From NCBI GenBank assembly GCA_025363575.1, contig JANYDM010000199.1:1-26598 (forward strand): a DNA stretch of 26,598 nucleotides, written 5' to 3'. How positions within the stretch are numbered: position 1 is the first letter of the stretch; each line of letters opens with the position of its first letter. The stretch is from Betaproteobacteria bacterium. Its GTDB lineage: Bacteria > Pseudomonadota > Gammaproteobacteria > Burkholderiales > SG8-41. The notes under the pieces were generated by a model. It was not told the origin of the DNA. It worked only from the letters and a program-made list of their open reading frames with translations, and did no database searches. Made by a program: the position numbers and the translations under genes. This document shows, one piece after another, positions 9,491-17,709 of this stretch.

Positions 9491-9641
9491 GATTGAGGAG
9501 CGGGATTGAGGATTGAGTCGGTCACACGAAATGGATTGATTCGTGGTACGAACGATCAGGGGCGTATGCATCCCTCCTCCTTTCGGTCGCCGCGAACGAT
9601 CCCTCGATCCTCAAGCCTTAAATCTTAAGCCTCAGTCCTCC
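9491..9641. repeat. Second heptamer-repeat inverted element, between yicC and gmk
   Basis: GATTGAGG-type units at 9491-9517 (with GGATTGAGGATTGAG in tandem) face CCTCGATCCTCAAG and CTCAGTCCTCC units at 9601-9641. The arms are imperfectly complementary over about 80 bases of spacer. The unit differs from the 7048-7140 element mostly by T for C at one position, so the two are probably the same family. No coding sequence is evident inside. Confidence 0.7.
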
Positions 9642-9646
9642 TTCTT

Positions 9647-10255
9647 ATGAGCGGAAACTTATTCATCGTCTGCGCGCCGTCCGGGGCCGGCAAAACGAGC
9701 CTGGTCGCCGCGTTGTTGAAAATCGATGCCGGCATCAAGCTGTCGGTTTCGTACACGACGCGCAGCCCGCGGCCGGGGGAAGCGGACGGCCGCGAATACC
9801 ATTTCGTTACGCGCCAGAAATTCGAGGAGATGATCGCGGCGGGGGCGTTTCTCGAAAGCGCGCTGGTGCACGACAACTATTACGGCACTTCACAGCCGTG
9901 GATCGATAGCCAGCGTGTTGCGGGCGCCGATATCCTGCTCGAAATCGACTGGCAGGGCGCCGCCCAGGTGCGCAAGATGATCCCGGACGCGGTCGGCATT
10001 TTCATCCTGCCGCCCTCGTTCGAGGCCCTGATTGGCCGGCTCAACAAGCGCGCACAAGACCCCCCGGAGGTGATCGAGCGCCGCATCGCCGCCGCACGCA
10101 CCGAAATCGGCCACGTCAGCGAGTTTAACTATGTTATTATTAACGATAATTTCGATGAGGCGGTGCGGGACCTCGGCAGCATAGTCCGCGCCCGGCGTCT
10201 GCTGACAGCCGGCCAGCTTGCACGTCATGGCGACCTGGTCAGACGTATGACCTGA
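9647..10255 (+). CDS. gmk: Guanylate kinase
   Basis: A 202-residue enzyme that phosphorylates GMP to GDP with ATP. P-loop APSGAGKTS at residues 10-18; GMP-binding region [13 protein letters not shown], then [18 protein letters not shown]; lid region [16 protein letters not shown]; end [13 protein letters not shown]. Full length. It sits in the widespread gmk-rpoZ-spoT cluster, linking guanine nucleotide supply to the (p)ppGpp enzyme downstream. The ribosome site is weak because the repeat element ends just before it. Confidence 0.97.
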   Translation: MSGNLFIVCAPSGAGKTSLVAALLKIDAGIKLSVSYTTRSPRPGEADGREYHFVTRQKFEEMIAAGAFLESALVHDNYYGTSQPWIDSQRVAGADILLEIDWQGAAQVRKMIPDAVGIFILPPSFEALIGRLNKRAQDPPEVIERRIAAARTEIGHVSEFNYVIINDNFDEAVRDLGSIVRARRLLTAGQLARHGDLVRRMT

Positions 10256-10347
10256 AGCGCCGGCCGCGGCACGCAGCGCGGCAGCATGAATTGAAATGTA
10301 TGCGGGCTCCTCCGCATGATTGCAGCGAATTCTTAAGGAAACTACCC

Positions 10348-10554
10348 ATGGCACGCATCACCGTCGAAGATTGCCTCAAGATCATCCCCAATCGCTTTGA
10401 GCTGACACTCGCCGCGACGTATCGCGCGCGGCAGATTGCCAACGGCGCCACGCCGATGATCGAGGCCAATCGCGACAAGTCCACCGTTATCGCCCTGCGC
10501 GAGCTCGCCGAAGGTCATTACGGCCTCGACATTCTCAACAAGACGCCGTCATGA
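10348..10554 (+). CDS. rpoZ: RNA polymerase omega subunit
   Basis: A 68-residue protein: [37 protein letters not shown], with short C-terminal tail. It assists assembly of the beta' subunit and forms part of a ppGpp-binding site in RNA polymerase. Ribosome site AAGGAA lies 7 bases upstream of ATG 10348; an in-frame ORF back to 10291 is not plausible. A GC-rich hairpin begins at the base after the stop. Confidence 0.96.
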   Translation: MARITVEDCLKIIPNRFELTLAATYRARQIANGATPMIEANRDKSTVIALRELAEGHYGLDILNKTPS

Positions 10555-10574
10555 CGCGGGGCTGAGGCCCCGCG
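10555..10574 (+). other. GC-rich hairpin between rpoZ and spoT
   Basis: A perfect 8-bp inverted repeat CGCGGGGC / GCCCCGCG with a TGAG loop starts immediately after the rpoZ stop. It lacks a T-run, so it is not a standard intrinsic terminator. It may protect the upstream gmk-rpoZ mRNA end or attenuate read-through to spoT. Confidence 0.5.
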
Positions 10575-10643
10575 AAAGCGAGCCCGGCGCCACGCGCGCC
10601 GCTCGCTCTTCCGCGCCCGTCCCGCCGCCTTGCCGGCTGCGCC

Positions 10644-12758
10644 ATGCCTGAAGCCGCCACGCTGTTCAAAGAATGGGCCGGCTATCTCAAGCCGGACGAT
10701 GTAGCGCGGATAGAAACCGCCTATCAATTCAGCGAGGCTGCGCATAGCGGTCAGTTCCGCGCCTCCGGCGATCCGTACATCTCGCACCCTCTCGCGGTCG
10801 CGAACATACTCGCGCAACTGCATCTCGACTCGCAGGCCCTGTCCGCCGCGTTGCTGCACGACGTGATGGAGGACACGGCCGTCACCAAGGCCGAATTAAG
10901 CCGCAAATTCGGCAAACCCGTGGCGGACCTCGTCGACGGCGTGTCGAAGCTCGACCGCATTGAGTTCGAGACGCACGAGGAAGCGCAGGCCGAGAATTTC
11001 CGCAAGATGCTGCTGGCGATGGCGCGCGATGTGCGCGTCATTCTGATCAAGCTCGCCGACCGCCTGCACAACATGCGCACGCTCGACGCCGTGCCGCCGG
11101 CCAAGCGCCAGCGCATAGCGCGCGAAACGCTCGAAATCTACGCGCCGATCGCCAACCGGCTGGGGCTCAACAGCATTTACCAGGAGCTCGAAGACCTCGC
11201 CTTTGTCTATCTTTATCCGGCGCGCAACCGCGTGTTGTCGAAAGCGCTCAAGAGCGCGCGCGGCAACCAGCGCGAAGTGGTGGGCAAGGTCGAAGAGGCG
11301 ATCAACAAACGGCTGAAGAAAGACGGCATCGGGGCGGTGGTGCACGGCCGCGAGAAACATCTCTACAGCATTTACCGGAAGATGCGGGAGAAGCACCTGT
11401 CATTCGCCAAGGTGCATGACGTGTTCGGCTTCCGCATCATCGTCAAGGACGTGCCGTCATGCTATCTCGTGCTCGGCGCGCTGCATGCGCTCTACAAGCC
11501 GATCCCGGGCAAGTTCAAGGATTACATCGCGATCCCCAAGGCCAACGGCTATCAGTCGCTGCACACCACGCTGTTCGGCCCGTTCGGCAGCCCCATTGAA
11601 GCGCAGATACGCACGCAGGAGATGCACAAGATCGCGGAAGCCGGCGTCGCTTCGCATTGGCTTTACAAGAGCACCGACGCGTCGCTCAACGAGCTGCAGA
11701 AGAAAACGCACCAGTGGCTGCAAAGCCTGCTTGAAATCCAGTCGGGCAGCGGCGATTCGACCGAGTTTCTTGAGCACCTGAAAGTCGATCTCTTTCCCGA
11801 CGCGGTGTACGTGTTTACGCCCAAAGGCAAGATTTTGTCGCTGCCGCGCGGCGCCACCGCCGTCGATTTCGCGTATGCCGTGCATACCGATATCGGCAAT
11901 CGCTGCGTGGCGGTCAAGATCAACGACGAGCTGATGCCGCTCAGGACCGAGCTGAAAAACGGCGAGCGCGTCGACATCATCACCGCCTCGCATGCCAAGC
12001 CGAATCCGTTATGGCTCAACTACGTCATCACTGCCAAAGCACGCTCGCACATCCGGCATTTTCTAAAGACAGTGCAATCGCAGGAGTCAGCACAGCTCGG
12101 CGAGCGCCTGCTCAACCAGGCATTGAGCGTCCTGCGCACGGGCGCCGGCGAAATCAAGGATGCGCAATGGGACAAGCTGCTGAAGGACACGGGCGCAAAA
12201 TCGCGGCAGGACATACTCGCCGATATCGGTTTGGGCAAGCGCCTGTCCGTGGTCGTCGCCCGCCAGCTGCTTTCGCTCGGCAACGCGACCGGCGACGAAC
12301 GCAGGAATGTCGGCCCGGTAATGATCCGCGGCTCCGAAGGCATGGCCGTGCAGTTCGCGCACTGCTGCAAACCGATTCCGGGCGACCCGATCATAGGCCT
12401 CATCAGCAAAGGCCAGGGCATGGTTATCCATACTCATGATTGCCCCGTGATCGTAAAGACGCGCGCCGATCCCGGCAAAGTCATCGACGTCGAATGGGCG
12501 CCGGAGACCAAAAAGCTTTTCAACGTCAGCATCAACCTCGTCACGCTGAATCAGCGCGGCGTGCTCGCCAAGGTCGCCGCGGCGATTGCCAGCGCAGAGT
12601 CGAACATCGATAACGTAACGGTCGACCCCGAGCAGGGCGATCAATACGCGACCATGCATTTCACCTTGCAGGTTTTCAATCGCCTGCACCTCGCACAAAT
12701 CATGCGCGTGCTGCGCCGCTTGCCCGAGGTAATACGCATCACCCGCGTGACGCGCTAA
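10644..12758 (+). CDS. spoT: Bifunctional (p)ppGpp synthetase/hydrolase SpoT
   Basis: A 704-residue RelA/SpoT protein. The hydrolase domain keeps its metal ligands: His48 in YISHPL, and His72-Asp73 plus Glu76-Asp77 in LLHDVMEDT. The synthetase domain includes FGFRIIVKD and the substrate loop AIPKANGYQSLHTT. The TGS domain (VFTPKGKILSLPRGATAVDFAYAVHTDIG region) starts about residue 390. A Cys-rich FAHCCKPIPGD region and a C-terminal ACT domain (from about 630) complete it. With an intact hydrolase it should both make and degrade the alarmone, the usual betaproteobacterial SpoT. It starts at ATG 10644, 89 bases after rpoZ. Confidence 0.96.
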   Translation: MPEAATLFKEWAGYLKPDDVARIETAYQFSEAAHSGQFRASGDPYISHPLAVANILAQLHLDSQALSAALLHDVMEDTAVTKAELSRKFGKPVADLVDGVSKLDRIEFETHEEAQAENFRKMLLAMARDVRVILIKLADRLHNMRTLDAVPPAKRQRIARETLEIYAPIANRLGLNSIYQELEDLAFVYLYPARNRVLSKALKSARGNQREVVGKVEEAINKRLKKDGIGAVVHGREKHLYSIYRKMREKHLSFAKVHDVFGFRIIVKDVPSCYLVLGALHALYKPIPGKFKDYIAIPKANGYQSLHTTLFGPFGSPIEAQIRTQEMHKIAEAGVASHWLYKSTDASLNELQKKTHQWLQSLLEIQSGSGDSTEFLEHLKVDLFPDAVYVFTPKGKILSLPRGATAVDFAYAVHTDIGNRCVAVKINDELMPLRTELKNGERVDIITASHAKPNPLWLNYVITAKARSHIRHFLKTVQSQESAQLGERLLNQALSVLRTGAGEIKDAQWDKLLKDTGAKSRQDILADIGLGKRLSVVVARQLLSLGNATGDERRNVGPVMIRGSEGMAVQFAHCCKPIPGDPIIGLISKGQGMVIHTHDCPVIVKTRADPGKVIDVEWAPETKKLFNVSINLVTLNQRGVLAKVAAAIASAESNIDNVTVDPEQGDQYATMHFTLQVFNRLHLAQIMRVLRRLPEVIRITRVTR

Positions 12759-12797
12759 CAGCAGAATTCAGATTCCTAACTCCAGGATCCTGCCGTG

Positions 12798-13076
12798 CTA
12801 TTTGCGGCGCCGGCAAATGTCATTGCCGTCGCGCCAGCCCATGGCGTAGTCGGTTTCGGTCTTGAAGCGCTGTTCATCGCGGGTCCGGCTCGCGGCTCCG
12901 ACGCTCGCACAGCCATCGGCGTAGCCGGCGCGAAACGCCGGCGAATATCCAGCGAGATTGACGCTAGGTGCGACAGCCGGTTTGCCGGGCACCGGGGCCA
13001 TGGGGGTTGTCGTCGAAGGAGAGGTCGCGCAGCCCGCGAACAAGACTGTCAGCCCGATGGCCGTTCGAATTCGCAT
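12798..13076 (-). CDS. Small predicted lipoprotein
   Basis: A 92-residue protein with a short lipoprotein signal peptide and lipobox LFAGC (Cys15). Next comes a Ser/Thr/Pro-rich tether and a compact domain with two related motifs, FRAGYADGCAS and YAMGWRDGNDIC, each with a Cys; they could form a disulfide. Ribosome site GAGGTGG precedes ATG 13076. No known family recognised. It ends 39 bases from the convergent spoT stop and lies at the end of the - strand run from the sensor kinase. Confidence 0.75.
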   Translation of the reverse strand: MRIRTAIGLTVLFAGCATSPSTTTPMAPVPGKPAVAPSVNLAGYSPAFRAGYADGCASVGAASRTRDEQRFKTETDYAMGWRDGNDICRRRK

Positions 13077-13128
13077 TTTTCCACCTCTCCCCTGTTTACT
13101 ACGATTCGCTGCTGCGGGCGCTGGACGC

Positions 13129-13251
13129 TTAAAACACCCTCGTCAAGACTCCCACGGCCAGCACGCTCATGACGCTGACTGACACTGCCGCGATGACCAA
13201 CAGCGAATATAGCAGCCCGTTGCCGCTCGAGGTTCTTGGCTCAAATTTCAC
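13129..13251 (-). CDS. Small single-pass membrane protein (GTG start)
   Basis: A 40-residue frame beginning GTG at 13251: VKFEPRTSSGNGLL, then a hydrophobic segment of about 20 residues (YSLLVIAAVSVSVMSVLAVG), ending LTRVF and TAA. Charged N-terminus plus single transmembrane helix is the classic layout of small inner-membrane proteins. The ribosome site is poor, and the gene is short enough for gene callers to miss. Support is the hydrophobic pattern and its fit between kinase and lipoprotein on the same strand. Confidence 0.5.
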   Translation of the reverse strand: MKFEPRTSSGNGLLYSLLVIAAVSVSVMSVLAVGVLTRVF

Positions 13252-13287
13252 TCATGTAGTAGCTACTTGCGCCTGCACTATGCCGCG

Positions 13288-15786
13288 TTAACTGCGCGGC
13301 AACGTGAAATAAAATGTCGCGCCCTGCCCTTCCGCCGAATCGACCCAGATACGGCCGCCGTGACGCTCGGTGATTTTCTTGCAGATCGCGAGCCCGACGC
13401 CGGAACCCTCGAACTTGCCCACACTATGCAGGCGCTGAAACATTTCGAATATGCGCTCCGAGAATCTCGGATCGAGACCGATGCCGTTGTCGCGCACCGA
13501 GAATTTCCAGTCGTCGCCCGCCGCCTCGACGCCGACATGGACGACGGGCTGCTTCGCGCCGCGGAACTTCATGGCATTGGCGAGCAGGTTCTGCAGAAGC
13601 TGCTCGAGTTGCCCCGCGTCGGCCAGCACGGTCGGCAGCGGATCGTGCGTAATGGTCGCACCGCTTTCGGCGATGCTCTGCGCGAGATTCGCCAGCACGC
13701 GTCCGAGCAGCGCCTCGGCATCGATGAGTTCGCGCACGACGCGTTCGTGCCCGGTGCGCGAGAACTCGAGCAGATCGTCGACCAGCCTGCGCATGCGCGT
13801 CACGCCGGTGACGATGAAACCGAGAAACTCGCGCCCGTCCGTGTCAAGCTTGTCCTGGTAGCGGCGATTCAGCATGTCGGAAAAATTGATCACCGTACGC
13901 AGCGGCTCCTGCAGGTCGTGCGAAGCGACGTAAGCGAACTTCTCCAGCTCGGCGTTGATGCGCGAAAGCTCCGCGGTGCGTTCGGCGACGCGCTTCTCCA
14001 GCTCATCGTGCGCTTTTTGCAGCGCCTGCTCGGCCTGCTTGAGTTCGGTGATATCGCGCAGTATCGAAGCCATGCCGATCACCGTCCCGCTGCTGTCTTT
14101 GATCGGGGATCCGCTCAGCGACACATCGACGCGATGGCCGTCCCTGGCGACGCGCACCGTCTGATAGTTCGATACCTGCCGGCCCTGCAGCAGCTGCTGC
14201 CGGTTTTCCCTGATCTCGTGCTGCCGCTCTGCCGGCACCATGGCCAGGTCGCGTCCCACCACCTCCGCCGCGCTGTAACCGAGCAGGCGCTCGGCACCGT
14301 CATTCCATGACAATATCCTGCCGTCGAGATCGCGGCTGAGAATAGCGTCCTGCGACGACTCGACGATCGCCGCCAGCCGCGCGCGCGTCTCCTCGGCTTC
14401 CTTGCGATCGGTGGTATCGCGGGTAATCTTGGCAAACCCGCGCAGGCTGCCGGTCTCATCGTTCAACGCCGAAATGATGGTGTTGGCCCAGAAGGCCGAG
14501 CCGTCCTTGCGCACGCGCGCGCCCTGCTCTTCGTAACGGCCGTTGTGCGCCGCCAGGTCGAGCTCGAGCTTCGGCTTGCGGGAGGCAATATCGGCTTCGG
14601 GATACAAATACTCAAACGAACGGCCGACGATTTCGGGCGCGGTATAGCCGAAAATTTTCTGTGCCCCCTGATTCCAGCTCGTGATGCTGCCTTCGAGGTC
14701 CAGCCTGAAAATCGCGTAGTCCTGGATGCCGTCGATCAGCAGCCGGAAGCGCTGCTCGCTTTCCCGCAGGTCGCGTTCGGCGCGCGTGCGCGCGGCGATG
14801 TCTTCCTGCAACTGGCGGTTCAGCGCCTGAAGTTCCCCGGTGCGCTGATGCACGCGCTGCTCGAGCCGCGCGTGTTCCTCGCGCAGCTGCTCCATCGCCA
14901 TGCTGCGCTCGCGGACCACCGCACAGAGCACCAGCCCCATCGCGGCAAGCACGATAATGTAGGTAAGCAGCAGGAGCAGCGAAGTATTCACGTCGCCTGT
15001 CGCGAACGGCCCGCGCCCGCCGAGCGTGTACAAAAGCGCAATCGCGCACACTGCGGCGATGAGCGTGGACGTTTCGCGCTGGCCGAAACGAAATGCCGAC
15101 CACAGGATGAACGGCACCATCAGATAGGAGCGCGGTATCGGCGGCGAGTAACGCGCGCTGCCGCTGAATGCCAGGTAGGCCGCCGCCAGCAAGAGCAGCG
15201 CGAGACAGGCTGCTTCGTATTTTTTTTGCCGCGTCCACGGCTCACCGCCGCCGCGGCACCAGCTCAGAATCAGCGGCACGAAGATGATAATGCCGGCCGC
15301 ATCTCCCAGCCACCATGTCCAGCCGTTCGCGAAAAGCTCGCTCAACGATACGCTGGTTGTCAGCGCAATCGGCAGCGCGCCGAAACCGGCGGCCACCGTC
15401 GAGCAGAGCGCTGCCGCGACGATGAACAAAATCACGTCTTCGCCGCGCTTGAAGCGATACGGCACGCCGATGAACAGACGGATCAGCGCCGCGCCGGCCA
15501 GCGCTTCCAGCGTGTTGCCGCTGCCGATGACCAGTGCCGCCAGCACCGAGGACTTGATCGAAAAGTTGATCAGCGCCGCGCCCAGCCAGATGCCCGGCCA
15601 GATGCGGGTGCCGAACATCAGCACGGCGGCCAGCGCGATTCCCGACGGCGGCCAGACCGCGGTCGCGTAGCCAGGCGGGATTGCGAGAGCGAGCGACAGC
15701 TTGGCCGCCGCGATATACGTTATCGCCAGCAGCGCAACCCGGCTCGTCCACGACATTTTCCTCATGACGGCCAAGAATTGCCGCAT
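13288..15786 (-). CDS. MASE1-PAS-PAS hybrid-free sensor histidine kinase
   Basis: An 832-residue membrane kinase. Residues about 15-290 form a multi-pass MASE1 sensor domain (YAVWPPSGIALA-like AVWPPSG, WWLGDAAGIIIFVP). A coiled coil and two PAS domains follow (about 345-460 and 470-590: DYAIFRLDLEGSITSWNQGA; DAILSRDLDGRILSWNDGAE). The HisKA phosphoacceptor is His623 in SHDLQEPLR, the bacteriophytochrome-type H-box. The ATPase domain has N box NLLANAMKF, G1 DNGIGLD and G2 GSGVGLAIC. It ends at the ATPase domain and carries no receiver. A divergent Rcp1-like regulator starts 195 bases away and is the probable partner. Ligand unknown. Confidence 0.93.
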   Translation of the reverse strand: MRQFLAVMRKMSWTSRVALLAITYIAAAKLSLALAIPPGYATAVWPPSGIALAAVLMFGTRIWPGIWLGAALINFSIKSSVLAALVIGSGNTLEALAGAALIRLFIGVPYRFKRGEDVILFIVAAALCSTVAAGFGALPIALTTSVSLSELFANGWTWWLGDAAGIIIFVPLILSWCRGGGEPWTRQKKYEAACLALLLLAAAYLAFSGSARYSPPIPRSYLMVPFILWSAFRFGQRETSTLIAAVCAIALLYTLGGRGPFATGDVNTSLLLLLTYIIVLAAMGLVLCAVVRERSMAMEQLREEHARLEQRVHQRTGELQALNRQLQEDIAARTRAERDLRESEQRFRLLIDGIQDYAIFRLDLEGSITSWNQGAQKIFGYTAPEIVGRSFEYLYPEADIASRKPKLELDLAAHNGRYEEQGARVRKDGSAFWANTIISALNDETGSLRGFAKITRDTTDRKEAEETRARLAAIVESSQDAILSRDLDGRILSWNDGAERLLGYSAAEVVGRDLAMVPAERQHEIRENRQQLLQGRQVSNYQTVRVARDGHRVDVSLSGSPIKDSSGTVIGMASILRDITELKQAEQALQKAHDELEKRVAERTAELSRINAELEKFAYVASHDLQEPLRTVINFSDMLNRRYQDKLDTDGREFLGFIVTGVTRMRRLVDDLLEFSRTGHERVVRELIDAEALLGRVLANLAQSIAESGATITHDPLPTVLADAGQLEQLLQNLLANAMKFRGAKQPVVHVGVEAAGDDWKFSVRDNGIGLDPRFSERIFEMFQRLHSVGKFEGSGVGLAICKKITERHGGRIWVDSAEGQGATFYFTLPRS

Positions 15787-15877
15787 AGACTCACCGCTTC
15801 GTCCTCGATAAACGCCGGCTTATGCGTACGCCGGAACAGCGCCCTGTCAGGCAACCGGGTGCGGCGGCGTCATTGCA

Positions 15878-15893
15878 CCGGATTATATTCCGG
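15878..15893. promoter_or_regulatory. Inverted repeat in the kinase/regulator intergenic region
   Basis: CCGGA-6-TCCGG, with an AT-rich centre (TTATAT), lies between the divergent kinase and response regulator genes. An operator or a promoter -10 within it is possible. No matching -35 box is convincing. Confidence 0.3.
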
Positions 15894-15981
15894 CTGCGCC
15901 GGGTGCGCGGAACCTGCCTCCCGGCGTCGCGGTCTCAGCCTGATATGCGTTAACATTGGGCCGACTGCCCATGGAGAGCTG

Positions 15982-16452
15982 ATGATACTTTCGCGCGAGC
16001 CCGCGTCCGGCCCTGCCTCCGCCCCTGCGGAGGCAGGCGATGCCGCCGCGCCGCTCGAGATTCTGCTCGTCGAAGACAATCCCGCCGACGTGCGCATGAT
16101 GGAAGAAGCGGTGCGCGTCGCCGGCATCGCGTGCCGATTGCATGTAGTCGAAGATGGCATGCAGGCAATTTCATTTCTCTTGCAGACGCGACAGTTCACC
16201 ACGGCGCCGAAACCGCACATCGTGCTGCTCGACCTCAATGTGCCGAAGCTCAACGGTCACGAAGTGCTCGGCGAAATCAAAAGCAGCGTCAGCCTGCGGG
16301 ACATTCCGGTTGTGGTGCTTACGTCGTCGCGGTCGGCCAGCGACCGGCAAAAAAGCGAGCACATGAAGGCCGCCCGCTTCATGACCAAGGCCGCGGGACT
16401 CGAGGCGTGCGTCGAGCAGATAAAGACCATCGCCGCCCTCGCGCGATCCTGA
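15982..16452 (+). CDS. Single-domain response regulator, Rcp1-like
   Basis: A 156-residue protein: an Ala/Pro-rich N-terminal tail (about 24 residues) then one CheY-type receiver and no output domain. LLVEDNPADVRMMEEA carries the acidic pair Glu31/Asp32, LLDLNVPKLNG the phosphorylated Asp84, and the conserved Thr (VVVLTSSR) and Lys (ARFMTKAAG) follow. This is the Rcp1 type that partners with phytochrome-class kinases having the SHDLQEPLR box. GGAG lies 5 bases before ATG 15982. The long upstream in-frame ORF is a shadow of the kinase gene. It likely relays phosphate from the divergent kinase to an unseen partner. Confidence 0.92.
   Translation: MILSREPASGPASAPAEAGDAAAPLEILLVEDNPADVRMMEEAVRVAGIACRLHVVEDGMQAISFLLQTRQFTTAPKPHIVLLDLNVPKLNGHEVLGEIKSSVSLRDIPVVVLTSSRSASDRQKSEHMKAARFMTKAAGLEACVEQIKTIAALARS
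16012..16037. repeat. Perfect 11-bp-stem palindrome inside the response regulator
   Basis: CCTGCCTCCGC and GCGGAGGCAGG flank a CCCT spacer. It encodes part of the Ala/Pro-rich linker ahead of the receiver, as expected for a mobile palindromic repeat tolerated in a linker. Confidence 0.7.
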
Positions 16453-16469
16453 GCCGCAGCACCGGATCG

Positions 16470-17684
16470 TCAATGCGCGTGCATGATCGCGCGCGGCACC
16501 AGCGAGTTGCCCCCCAGCACTTTGAGCGACGGGTCCTTACTTTCCAGACAGATTTTTTGCAGCGCGAGAAAAGCACGCCCGGCGGCCGTGTCGTGCCAGA
16601 ACCAGTGCAGCACCGTTTGCGCATCCGGATTGCCCGGTTTGGCTGCGGCAGCCTCGTAATAGTACGCGCGCAGGTCGTCGCAAACGATTTTCAGGGATTC
16701 ACCGGCGTTCATGCCCTCGAGGCCGGCCGCCGGCGCTGACTGCAGATACGACGTCACGAACTGCGCCGCGGCATCCATCGTCATTCCGCTTAAGCCGGTA
16801 GTCGTGCGCGCGCGGCGCTTCGCCGCCAGCTCGTGCCAGGGCGCAAGCTCCTCGATCTCGCGTACGAGGGCGGCACCGAGATCGTTGCTGTCCGTCGCGC
16901 GCTCGAAGCTGACCGGACAGGCTATGCCTTCGGTTTCCGCTGCAGTAACCGCCGGCGCGTCTTCCGCATAATCTTCTAGCACCGGCCCCGCCGGCGCTTC
17001 GAGCAGTCGCAGCACGGCCGTCAGCACGCACCGCTGAAATTGAGGATCGCCGGGAACGCCGAACGGACGCCCGAGCATGAACGGCACCCACAAGGCGCGC
17101 GGCGGATGAATGGCGGCCGTATGTTCGCGCACGAGGGAGATTTGCGTGGTGGCGATGCCCGCCGTCTCGAGGTAGTGGCCGAGTGCGCCGACGGCGCACG
17201 TGCAGTTCGGTCAGACCGGACTCAAGAGCACCGCGTCGACGCGGTCGTCTTGCAGCAACGCTGCGAGTTCGCGCGCTTTCGGCTCGAGCTTGCGGATGGG
17301 TGCCGCGCCCATGAATGAATAATGGAAATTGGCGACGGACCCGATCACGCCTTCGCGTGCGAGCTCGTTGAGACGATCGAGCGGAAACGCAACGTTATGA
17401 TCTTCCTGGAAACCCGTGCGGTCGAAATTCACCGACTGATGGCTCATCACCAGTTCGGCCGCCGGTGTATCGCCCGCAATGACCCGGTAGTCTGTCGCCG
17501 TCGCGCTGGGGCCGAACGGCCGGTCGCCGCGCACCTGCAGCCCTGCCGTCGATACGATTGCGATGCGGCATTGCGCGAGCGGCGGCGGCTTCACCCAGGG
17601 ACGCGCGACGAATTCGTCGAGACCTTGCAGCTTGTCCCGCATGTGCTGCTGCTCGAAAGCTGGCAAATCGGCGAGTCTGACCAT
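16470..17684 (-). CDS. GrdB/PrdB-family reductase subunit with in-frame UGA (predicted selenoprotein)
   Basis: Read through UGA at 17211-17213, the - strand frame gives 404 residues with Sec158. The first half has family hallmarks VMSHQSVNF, EDHNVAFPLDRLNEL, GVIGSVANFHYSFMGA and VDAVLLSPV. After the UGA the same frame continues PNCTCAVGALGHYLETAGI, so the redox motif is Sec158-P-N-Cys161 (UxxC). It ends at TGA 16470-16472. ATG 17684 has a fine GAGGAG ribosome site. Both halves are in one frame and a SECIS-like hairpin follows the UGA. Clostridial relatives (glycine, betaine, sarcosine and D-proline reductases) cleave C-N bonds reductively; the substrate here is unknown. Upstream on the same strand is an Ldh-family dehydrogenase. 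A nonsense mutation is the alternative, but intact sequence on both sides argues against it. Confidence 0.85.
17183..17213 (-). promoter_or_regulatory. Candidate bacterial SECIS element with its UGA
   Basis: On the - strand the UGA (17213-17211) is followed after 11 bases by a perfect stem-loop GTGCGCC-GTC-GGCGCAC (17199-17183). The apical loop starts 18 bases after the UGA, inside the 16-37 base range known for bacterial SECIS elements, and its first base is G, as expected for SelB binding. The outer stem is weak. Confidence 0.65.
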
Positions 17685-17709
17685 CTTTACACTCCTCAAC
17701 CATGCAATT

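Noticed and set aside
12759..12797. Bidirectional terminator between spoT and the lipoprotein
   Set aside because: Only a very short palindrome (AGGATCCT) and no T-run are visible.
13288..16452. Long + strand ORF spanning the kinase gene into the regulator
   Set aside because: It is the antisense shadow of the kinase; only the part from 15982 is a receiver domain.
16470..17132. Separate short gene starting near 17132 downstream of the UGA
   Set aside because: Its sequence continues the upstream frame and begins in mid-domain; the segment between 17210 and 17133 is also homologous-looking, so it is better read as one gene through UGA.
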